This document shows, in pieces, positions 56,401-64,000 of a DNA stretch of 64,000 bases. Made by a program: the position numbers and the translations under genes. The notes under the pieces are model-generated. The model was not told the DNA's origin and made no database searches. It saw only the letters and a list, made by a program, of their open reading frames with translations. The number at the start of each line of letters is the position of its first letter. The first letter of the stretch is position 1. This DNA comes from Aplysia californica (Eukaryota > Mollusca > Gastropoda > Aplysiida > Aplysiidae): the NCBI RefSeq assembly GCF_000002075.1, contig NW_004797399.1:946081-1010080 (forward strand). Direction: 5' to 3'.

Positions 56401-59400
56401 TGTGTGGTTGGCGAATGCTCTTGTGTATTTTTCGCCTTTTCCCTTTCAAACATCTATTTTCCTAATCTCTCCAGGAACAGGAGTTCAAAAGTTTATTGAA
56501 AGAAAAGATCACGTAATTACTGTTGTTTTTTGTTTCTTTAGTGGAGGAAAGTTTGTATGCTTTGAACTTTTAATATTCTTAAAAGCATTGCTTTATGATA
56601 TCTCTTTATTAAAGTATGACAGGCAACTCATTAAATTTCGTCCATTAAAATGTCTCTGTCAATTTAAAAAGCAGTGTTGATGTTTAAGCCAGTTGAATTT
56701 TTTTTTACTCTGTTCATGTTCATGAGTCCCAAACAGTGGATAGTCAGTGTTTGAGTGAAAATATTTTGTTCTGATCCAAAGTAAAAAGTTTTGGTTGCTC
56801 CTCACAAATGATTCCTGCATGGTAAGAAATTTTTATTGTGTATCTCGATCTTTCTGCTAGGATTGTATCCCTCTCAGTCTTTGTTAGCCCTGGCAGTTAG
56901 AGTTGGAAGCTTGCCTCCTAAATGATCTAAATTGTTTCAGAGGGGGTGTAAAATCACCTACGTTAAAAAAATATATGTTATTCCACAGAAACGACCCTAA
57001 ATGAGTTCACTCAGATGTCCAATGCTTGGGAGATGTGCTTGTTCTTCATGGCCAATACTCAAAATGAATACGTCCAGATGTTTTGCTTGAATGTTATTGA
57101 GGTTTGAAAGAGGATTGTTGTCTCTTTTTTGACTGGTGTCTATGATTTATTTTTGTCTTAATATGAAATGTAAAAACCATTAAAGTGAATTTTATGAATC
57201 AGAATTAATGTCACTCTTTTTTTTATCTCTGTTGGGAAATTTAGTGTTACAATTGCAAGTACAATGAGTATTTTAGAAAATATGTTCAGAGGTTACATCA
57301 AGGTCACACAATACATAGTGTCACATGGATACTCTGTTCCGAACATTTTTTTTTTCAATATAATTAAATCTTAAATCATCCATTTGTGGATTAAATTGAA
57401 TGAAAAAGACAAATATTATATTTGATTTTCATGCATTATATTTTAACTTCATGTTGAAAAGGCTTATTTAATTTTGAAGGTTTTTGTTGTTGTTTCTTTC
57501 CTTCTTTTGTCACAGAGTGTTATAAGCCGAAAATGGATGAACTTGTCGCCAAATGAAAAGCTGGAGATTCGAAGCAGAATCTACGACTCATTACTACAGC
57601 ATCATTCAACGTTACCCAGCTACATAAGAAACAAACTTGCTAAATTGCTGGTCAGCATAGGACGCAATGACTGGCCACACTTTTACCCAGACTTCTTTTC
57701 AAACATTTTGCAGGTGAACTTCACTGTTGCGTCTCTCTGTTTCGATTCAATAGTTTTATCTCATGGGGCTCTCGTGGCCTTGAGGTGTTCGCCTCCCTTC
57801 AAATGTCCCGGGTTCGCATCCGGGTAGCGGCGGAAACATTTTCTTCTCTAAAAAATTGTCTCCTCTCTAACAATGTTCTGTCATCTGCCCTTCGTCCCCA
57901 CTTTCGGCCTCCACCCCCTCACCTCCTTTGCCCCTCCTCTGGGCTTCTGACTCTTTCTGGAGCCTTTCTATTGTTTCTCCTTGGCGCCTTCTTACTGCTG
58001 TCTTTCAGCCACACCCCTGGTCTCCTGGTAGGAAAGATCTACACCTAGCCTTCTCAGACAAGGACGAAAAATCTCGTAGGTCCCGTGTGCAAGTCGTGCA
58101 CGTTAAAGATCCCTTGGTGGTCTAAAATCGATAAGAGTAGGCTTCGGCCGCCACCTGGGCAAAATTTAAAATTTCCTACTGACTGAAAATGTTTAATGTG
58201 TCATATGACCTTACTCAGTTGCGAGCGTTGTAAAACACTTACAAATACAAAAAACAAATTCTTTTACAACGTTTTCAGGATGTTGGTAGTGTAGTAGTAA
58301 GGCTGCCAGACTCGTAATCATGAGATTAAGGATTTGGGGTTTTGGAGCCTATTTTGCTTCGTTACTATCTGAGATGAATGTTAAATTTGGGGGTCTCGCT
58401 TCTTTAAGTACCTTACAATGTTGCATTGGGTAAAATTTAGAGGACATGTGTTTGAAAAGGGCATTGCATTTGAAATTGTTTAAATAACATCATGCTGTGA
58501 AGGGTCGGGACTCCTTAAACCGAAATCTGCTGGATTGCCAGTGTTTCTTTGGTTTAATAGTATTTTGGATTAAGAGAGATTTCTCACACGGCTTAGAAAA
58601 AAATCTGGGATTCTTATTTGTTTTTGTTTACCACTGTTTTTAGGTTAACCGCGTTTATGTCGAGTGAACTCTATTGTATATAATATATGACAAGTATGAA
58701 TTGGTTTGTCTAAAGTGTACTTGTGAGTGGTTGGCAGGTGCTGTGGTGTGGTTTTCTCCTTCTTTCCTATCAAACATCTATCGTCCTGATCTTTCCTCCT
58801 TCTTTTTTTGTGTTTGTCACTCTCTTGTAACGCCTCTAGTCTTCGGCACTTATATGACCTTATTGTGTTGCAAGTGCTGTAAAACTCTTACTAAAATAAA
58901 AGTACAAGCATGTTTTTACTAGTAATATCTAAATGTGGTTAAAAAAACCGAATGTTGTCTTGTGTGTGTGTCCCTAGCTGGCCCAGCAGAGTGAGACGGC
59001 GTTGCTGGGTGTGGTCCTGCTGCAGACGGTGTCCGAGGAGTTGGCCGCCCCCAGGGACGACCTCAGCATGTCCAGGAAGGAAGAACTCTTGAGGCTGCTG
59101 CAACACCAAGTGCCCAATGTCCTCAATATTCTCAACAGTGTGTAGTTTATTTGCAAATATTTTATGCCCCCACTGACACAAAATCACTGCATGCGAGATG
59201 AAATGTCTCTGCAAAATCCTTAACATCACAAGACGACAGGTAGAGAAATGAAAAAGTAAGAGCAGCTATTTGCACTGAGTCTTGCCTGCATTTAACAGAA
59301 AGACAGAGAATAAAATGGTTTGGCCACCTGTTACGTATGTCACTTAACCAGCCAGCCTCGAGGGCCTTTAACACCAAGCACTCAGGCTATAAAGGGAGAG

Positions 59401-62400
59401 GAAAGCCACGCAAAAGGTGGATTGAGGGCGTCAAGTAAACCCTGAGAAATCATAATGTCCCAACTGAAAGAGCTGCGGAGCTGGCCTACCACAGAAAACT
59501 ATCTCCCCTCGATGCTTTATGGCAACAGAAAATGAAAAAGTAAAAGTATGTAGGTGTTGACTCAATTCAGGAGAGCCCCCAGGAATGACCTCAGCATGTC
59601 GAGGCAGAAAGAAGTTCTAAGACTGTTACAACACCGAGTGCCTGATGTGCTCATCATTCTCAATTGTACATACAGTCAAACCTGCTCTACGGCCACTTCT
59701 CAAAGACAGTCACCTGTACTAACGATTACTTCCAATTTTCACTTGCATTTTTTTTTTTTAAGATTATTACACTGTCCCAAGAGATCCATCAGTCTAGGAA
59801 ACCACTTTTCTCCTTGGCAATGTGTGGCTACCTGGGACTGTTTTGACTTCATTTTAATTGTAAATGTTTTGTGCACCCATAAACACAATTAAGATAATTT
59901 AAACGATGAGAGGAAAAGATATCCCAGCAGATAGATGAGGATACTTGATAAAGACCTCAAATCCTTTAACGTTTTTGGGGGCATCCCTGTATAATGAAAT
60001 GAATGTTTTCGTTTGGAATTGTTCTGGTAATGTTTCAGACTGATCTTTATATTTCCCTTTTCTTAAACTCTGTATGTCCAAGGGGAGTAAACTCACCTTG
60101 TCGTGACCCTCTTTTGGTATGAAATCTAAAAGTGACATGTGTGCATTGTGGTGAAATCAGGCGCTCATCGAAAAAAGGAAATAGAAGAAACGGGCATTTT
60201 GCCTCTAGTTTGGCAATTTAAATCAAATTTCTGTTTATTGGCTCAAAATCTTCTATGTCCATATTAAATCACATTTCCATTAGAATTTTAGTTAAAAACG
60301 TTGATTGATGGCACAAAGTTTTTAAATTTTCATTTGTCAAGGAATCTCAAGCTATAGAAGTCACCAAACTTTGGTGGCCATTTTCTTACTAATTTTACCT
60401 TTGAAACCAGGCTGTCCCCACCTCCTTTAATCGCTAATATCTTGAATTCTATTCAAGATACATGGGTATTTTTTTCGTAGAAAGCAAAGAAAATGAATAA
60501 GCTTTCAGATGATACCAATAACTCCACATGCTAAAAAATTGTCGAGCACCTGATTCCACCATGTCATGACACATGTTCTGTATATTCTATATGTTGTACT
60601 GACTGAAGTAAATCCCCCCCCCCCCTCCTCTATCCTTGCTCCATGTGAAGATATTCTGGAGGCCATGTTGGAGAAGCACCGCCACCTGGTTGTGGCCACA
60701 CCTCCCCCGTCCCCGACCTCCGGTGATGGAAGCTCAAGGTCGTCCCGACAAACCACAAACCAACTCATCTCTTCATCTCCCATTGCTAATGGTCAGTGGG
60801 AAACTGAATGTGTATTCCATATGGATGGTGTTATGCTCTAATAGTTTGATTTGCTTCTTGAAAATTGTTCAACACGCACAAAATCCTGTTCTGATTTTAA
60901 TGACGAGGGAAACTTTAAGTAGTACTTTCACACTAATTTATAGTGCACACCTATGTCTGATTTCTATTTAGAACCTACAGATTGACCCAAGCAATGGTTT
61001 TGAAACAAAATAATGTTTGTTTTATTTCTTCCAGTAATTTACTTAGAGCAGAACATCATTGAAATATCTGTGTGTGTTACACTAACTCAGTTAAGCCCCA
61101 CCTAAAAACCTGTGCTTATGGAGAGTGCTGTGATGTTTGCTGCATTTATGCATGTCACCAAGGCTATTTGAGACTTTTAGCTTACGAGCATCTGATATGA
61201 CTGTTGTGTTAATGCAGCTGTCTTCACTTTAAAGAATAACATTGATACTCAAATACAATGCTGTATTTTATTATTTTTCAAGTAGATGTAATCGTAAAGA
61301 CAACTGTTCCGTATTGTTATTGTCTGAAGTTTATAGACTAGAGGGATTCTATGAAGTTGTAAGATTTAAGTATCTTTCTATTTGTGTTGTAAAACTGACT
61401 AAAACTAACACCGCATCTACATGTAGTTTCTATGTGTATCAGCGTGTTTTTGCGGGATTCTAAACCTTGCTTTTTGTTTTCTTTTCAGCCAACTTTGTGT
61501 CCTTGCTACTGGGCAGTCCAAACCGAGGCCCACAGATGGAGGCCCTCCCCCCACTAGACGAGGCCTCGCATCAGTTGTGCTGGACGGGACTCACGTGCCT
61601 TTCCCACTTCCTATCATGGATCCCGCTGTCGACAGTAGTCAGGCCTCAGCTGCTGTCCACCATATTTCACTTTGCCGCGTTCGGCTGCCAGCCCTCGGTG
61701 GAGAGCAACAGTGCGGGGAGCTCCAGGAGTGGAGCATTCAGTAGCAGCACCCACAAACTTGGTGAGCTTTTTACACTGATTATTTGTTCCTATACTCTCA
61801 GGAAGTCAAGCAGCTCCATGACAAGGAAAGTGTTGACATGGAACCCACAGGGTTAAAGATCAAGAGGAAGACCACGTGGAACCTAGAGAAGAGTCACCGA
61901 AATAGATGTACAGAAAAGTAGGAAGACATGGAACAACATTAAGCGGTTAGCCCAGGATAGGGAAAGATGGAAAGTGTTTGTTCGTGGCCTATACCTTTAC
62001 CCAGGGGGAGAAAGGCAGTGATGATGATTTGTTCCTAGTTACATTTTCCTTGTTACTTTTCCCCTGTTCTATGTAGGTGGATGATGTCTGTGTTGCAGCA
62101 GTGAGGTGCTTCGCTGTTGCACACAGGAGACCGGAGTTTGATTCCTGAGTGGGTAGAAATTTGTATCGAGTATCTCAAACTTTCTGTTGGGATATTTTGT
62201 CACCCTCAGCTCAGGCTGGCCCTGACAGGCAGGATAAGAAGCCTGCCTCCTAGTTGATCTAAAGTGTGTTCATTGGGGTGTCTTTGTAAGCCGTGTTTGT
62301 TTCATTTTCAGTCAAGATTGGTGTAGCACATGTTTAATTTTTCCACTGCCAGATACAGGTTGTTTTTACGTTGAATTATTAGACTTCAATTTTACTTATT

Positions 62401-64000
62401 CCTCTGAATAATAGAGAGAAAAAGTAGGTTACAATTTTAATTTTGATACATTACATTGCATTTGACATTAATTCTAAAGCCTATGGTGATATGTTTTAAA
62501 TGCTGAACCCGCTTGTTGTATACTTGTTTATGCACTTTTTCATGCAGAAAAGGTGCATAAGCATAGAGTAAAGTAAATTACGATTCCCTTGGTGTTGATT
62601 CGCCAAATTAGAAGAGAAACTTCGATTCCCAGGAATTCTGGCCATGAACTGCATCAATGAAATCTTGGGGAAAAATTGTGTGCCCCAAGAGTTTGAAGAC
62701 TTCCTGCTTCAGATGTTCCAGCAGACATTCAGTTTGCTACAGAAAATCACAAAGTCCAGTAATACGAGTTCCACAGGAAACAGACTCGAGGAGCTGGATG
62801 AAGTGTGAGTAGTTATGTCTTTTTACACGACGATTTTTGTAGAAGCTAGGCCTCTAGGTAGGCAATTTGGCCCACAAGTTATTTTAGAAGCTGGACCTCT
62901 AGTTAGGAATTTTATTGCTCAGGCTATTTTAGAAGCTTCCGGAAAGTTATTGTTATTGTGGTCGCCCTTATAGATATTATGTGAATAGATATCAACGGCA
63001 CAAATTGTTTTGGTCATGTTTGTTTGTTCTTGTAGTGGTGAATGTGGAAGTTAAGAATATCTATAAGTCTTTACTTTGTAATGGTTTATTATTACCTGTA
63101 TCACCTGTCCTGGGCAACAACGTCATTGCACACCGGACAGGTCCATAAGTGCTCAGTTCCCTCCAGCACCAAAGCCCGCAAGGTATCCATACTGATAAAA
63201 TTTATTTCCTACTTGAATATCATCAATACCTGTCCATTGCACCATCATGTTCATAATGTGTATCATAATATCTTTTCAGATATGTTGAGAAATTCACAGA
63301 TTTCTTACGCTTGTTTGTGAGCGTCCATCTACGAAGATTTGAGTCCAACCCGCAGTTTCCAGTGCTAGAATTTCTCTCCCTTTTATTCAAGTATACATTT
63401 AAACAGGTATGGGCCACGTTGTTAACAATATAAACTGCATTCTTTTCAAGCTTTAAGATTCAACTATGATTCTATGATGTAAGAAACATGTCTCTTGATT
63501 CTGCTGATGTAGACATCATTGCTTTTATTTTTAATAGGCCCACAGTTTTGTTTTAAAATATCGTGTATTTCCTGTAGATTAGTAAAAAATTATCGCCGAA
63601 ATTGTCCAAGACAGCCACTTATTGTTGAGTGGAAAAGTGGTTGTCCTAGACGTCTGGACATCTTGGACAGTGTCATTATGATATCCTTCTTAAAAAGGGG
63701 GAGGGGGGATAGTGTGATATGGCCAATTGTACAGACGATTTTGTGGGACATGTTGCCATTAGAGCAAGTTAGACTGTACTTATATAAGTACTTTGTACAT
63801 TTTATATTGAATCTGTTCATTTACTTTGAATATACAGAATGAACCAACTCATATATAAAGTAATCAGATGCTTCGTTTTGTTGATGTCTTAAAAAAAATT
63901 CTGTGTCCTCAGCCCAGCATAGACGGCTATTACAGGTGTCTCGATATCTGGACCACTTTCCTGGATTTCTTAATCAGCAAACTGGACTCAAGATTAATAA
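53453..64000 (+). CDS. XPO6: Exportin-6, N-terminal part (gene continues past window)
   Basis: Karyopherin-beta family nuclear export receptor; vertebrate and fly XPO6 carry profilin-actin out of the nucleus with RanGTP. Ten coding exons join in consistent phase to about 455 codons of an expected 1,100-1,150. The N-terminus MANLEESLQGLTALMNEFFA then NERKREIE matches human MASEEASLRALESLMTEFFHDCTTNERKREIE, the start of the importin-beta N-terminal domain. Later landmarks are LPSYIRNKLAKLLVSIGRND, TPPPSPTSGDG, IFHFAAFGC, LAMNCINEI and VEKFTDFLRLFVSVHLRRFE. Exons: 53453-53455, 55664-55754, 56989-57101, 57516-57713, 58978-59137, 60651-60791, 61489-61761, 62633-62804, 63280-63406 and 63913 onward. 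It lies 9.2 kb downstream of the myosin stop on the same strand. Confidence 0.95.
54449..54539. repeat. Inverted repeat in XPO6 intron 1
   Basis: ttcaaataaaagttat pairs with ataacttttatttcaa, arms of about 16 bases around a 60-base loop. Confidence 0.65.
55664..55754 (+). CDS. XPO6: XPO6 coding exon 2
   Basis: Encodes ANLEESLQGLTALMNEFFAP then QTGNERKREI plus one base, phase 0 to 1, acceptor ctttcag, donor gtaggg. It is the first HEAT-like helix of the importin-beta N-terminal domain. The next intron holds a LINE-derived insertion (55809-56348). Confidence 0.95.
55809..56348 (-). mobile_element. Internally deleted LINE with 17-bp target-site duplication
   Basis: Flanked by tgcagtgaccatgtctc at 55792-55808 and 56348-56364. 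The minus strand reads a 5' leader, then TWNVRTMYKAGKALQVARAM (start of an APE-type endonuclease domain), then directly TWRRAVQTEMEKAGTSWKQL (typical LINE C-terminal tail) and a GA-rich 3' end. Reverse transcriptase is missing, so it is a short non-autonomous derivative. Confidence 0.8.
56402..56475 (+). mobile_element. SINE family A head fragment
   Basis: tgtgtggttggcgaatgctc then cctttcaaacatctatttt; the tail is absent. Confidence 0.5.
56822..56960 (+). mobile_element. SINE family C 3' part
   Basis: ttgcctcctaaatgatctaa and ggtgtaaaatcacc match the copy at 62089-62305. Ends 28 bp before XPO6 exon 3. Confidence 0.5.
56989..57101 (+). CDS. XPO6: XPO6 coding exon 3
   Basis: Encodes ETTLNEFTQMSNAWEMCLFF then MANTQNEYVQMFCLNVIE, matching human QQIGAWRFCLYFLSSTRNDYVMMYSLTVFE in layout. 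Phase 1 to 0, acceptor ttccacag, donor gtttga. Confidence 0.93.
57516..57713 (+). CDS. XPO6: XPO6 coding exon 4
   Basis: Sixty-six codons, SVISRKWMNLSPNEKLEIRS, then STLPSYIRNKLAKLLVSIGR and NDWPHFYPDFFSNILQ. Human reads LPYFIRNKLCKVIVDIGRQDWPMFYHDFFTNILQ. Phase 0 to 0. A tRNA-headed SINE (57765-58250) and a shorter SINE (58723-58897) fill the next intron. Confidence 0.97.
57765..58250 (+). mobile_element. Long tRNA-derived SINE, family D copy 2
   Basis: A-box-like tggccttgaggtg, B box ggttcgcatcc at 57811-57821, the same core (gacgaaaaatctcgtaggtc; aaaatcgataagagtaggct) and the tail gttgcgagcgttgtaaaaca. The clearest copy in the window. Confidence 0.85.
58723..58897 (+). mobile_element. SINE family A copy
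   Basis: Full length and close to consensus, head gtgagtggttggcaggtgct, tail caagtgctgtaaaactctta, ending 80 bp before XPO6 exon 5. Confidence 0.88.
58978..59137 (+). CDS. XPO6: XPO6 coding exon 5
   Basis: Encodes LAQQSETALLGVVLLQTVSE then ELAAPRDDLSMSRKEELLRL and ending VPNVLNILN plus one base (phase 1), donor gtgtgt. Human has TSEELACPREDLSVARKEELRKLL. Its last 91 bases are copied colinearly at 59575-59665. Confidence 0.95.
59307..59543 (+). mobile_element. LINE 3' fragment (ORF2 C-terminus)
   Basis: Reads RIKWFGHLLRMSLNQPASRA then GKPRKRWIEGVK, a stop, and RAAELAYHRKLSPLDALWQQ. The WFGHLLRM...GRP-RKRW pattern is the usual end of non-LTR retrotransposon polyproteins. One in-frame stop; the rest is lost. 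Confidence 0.75.
59575..59665 (+). pseudogene. XPO6: Partial duplicate of XPO6 exon 5
   Basis: Colinear over 91 bases with 59047-59137, with no indel and an open frame APRNDLSMSRQKEVLRLLQH. I count 20 base differences, giving about 7 silent and 7 replacement codon changes. The best acceptor (59570) would enter in the wrong phase from exon 4 or 5, so it is probably a relic. It starts 31 bp after a LINE fragment. Confidence 0.8.
60651..60791 (+). CDS. XPO6: XPO6 coding exon 6: PPPSPTSG segment
   Basis: Completes Asn, then ILEAMLEKHRHLVVATPPPS and PTSGDGSSRSSRQ; human has AATPPPSPTSGESGD. The Ser-rich linker after it looks disordered. Phase 1 to 1, donor gtcagt; the acceptor tgtgaag follows a C/T-rich stretch. 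Confidence 0.93.
61489..61761 (+). CDS. XPO6: XPO6 coding exon 7
   Basis: Encodes ANFVSLLLGSPNRGPQMEAL then CLSHFLSWIPLSTVVRPQLL and STIFHFAAFGC. Human has LAHLFSWIPLSASITPSLLTTIFHFARFGC. Phase 1 to 1, donor gtgagc. A LINE tail fragment starts about 38 bp downstream. Confidence 0.95.
61799..62030 (+). mobile_element. LINE 3' fragment, second family
   Basis: Broken frames read LTWNPQG, KRKTTWNLEK and RKTWNNIKRLAQDRERWKVF then VRGLYLYPGGERQ-stop, followed by TGATGATGA. This is the C-terminal tail and 3' microsatellite of a CR1/RTE-like LINE. At least two frameshifts. Confidence 0.75.
62089..62305 (+). mobile_element. tRNA-headed SINE, family C
   Basis: B-box-like ggagtttgattcctg, then cgagtatctc, cctgcctcctagttgatcta and ggggtgtctttgtaagcc. 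Matches the other family C copies. Confidence 0.6.
62633..62804 (+). CDS. XPO6: XPO6 coding exon 8
   Basis: Encodes GILAMNCINEILGKNCVPQE then FQQTFSLLQKITKSSNTSST and RLEELDE. Human has LAMSCINELMSKNCVPMEF. Phase 1 to 2, donor gtgagt. Early in the next intron is a roughly 57-bp unit repeated about twice (62825-62940). Confidence 0.96.
63141..63182 (+). other. XPO6: Candidate XPO6 cassette exon (42 nt)
   Basis: Between ccggacag and gtatcc. With phase 2 on both sides it reads VSISAQFPPAPKPAR into YVEK. It is a GC-rich island in an AT-rich intron. The acceptor's pyrimidine tract is poor, and human XPO6 has no insert here. Confidence 0.3.
63280..63406 (+). CDS. XPO6: XPO6 coding exon 9
   Basis: Encodes YVEKFTDFLRLFVSVHLRRF then ESNPQFPVLEFLSLLFKYTF and KQ. 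Near-identical to human YIEKFTDFLRLFVSVHLRRIE. Phase 2 to 0, acceptor tcttttcag, donor gtatgg. Confidence 0.97.
63913..64000 (+). CDS. XPO6: XPO6 coding exon 10, cut by window end
   Basis: Encodes PSIDGYYRCLDIWTTFLDFL then ISKLDSRLI and runs off the window in frame. Human has THEGYFSCLDIWTLFLDYLTSKIKSRL. Acceptor gtcctcag. Confidence 0.93.

Overview
The window is animal nuclear DNA: long AT-rich introns with GT-AG borders and GC-richer exons, many microsatellites, long poly-C/poly-G runs, and several families of SINEs, LINE remnants and TTAA-flanked MITEs. The two proteins are clearly bilaterian but not vertebrate. I infer a lophotrochozoan, probably a mollusc (perhaps a gastropod). That is an inference from protein character and repeat style, not a proven assignment.

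Region 1 (279-44286, + strand, 3' UTR to about 45.35 kb) is a non-muscle/cytoplasmic myosin II heavy chain, the single invertebrate relative of vertebrate MYH9/10/11 and fly zipper. I resolve 35 coding exons with consistent splice phases. They run from the P-loop (GESGAGKT) through switch I, switch II, loop 2, converter and two IQ motifs, then about 1,120 residues of coiled-coil rod, to a short Ser/Thr-rich acidic tail and TAA. The 5' exons (about 170 residues) lie upstream of the window. An 18-nt in-frame microexon (6689-6706) lies exactly where vertebrate non-muscle IIB and smooth-muscle myosins carry alternatively spliced loop-1 inserts.

Region 2 (about 45.4-53.4 kb) is intergenic. It holds a 254-bp MITE with target-site duplication, tRNA-derived SINEs, microsatellites and inverted repeats, and no convincing gene.

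Region 3 (53453-64000, + strand, continuing past the window) is the 5' part of exportin-6 (XPO6). The first coding exon holds only the ATG. Nine more exons carry the importin-beta-like N-terminus and the conserved PPPSPTSG stretch, and the window ends inside the tenth. Its introns contain a partial duplicate of coding exon 5, three LINE-derived fragments (one an internally deleted element with a 17-bp target-site duplication) and a possible 42-nt cassette exon.

The two genes lie head to tail and both act on actin: myosin II pulls actin filaments, and XPO6 exports profilin-actin from the nucleus. The most unusual structure is a roughly 175-bp SINE family (about 16 copies, all on the sense strand). 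Many copies sit just upstream of splice acceptors, and they share their 3' end with a longer tRNA-headed SINE.
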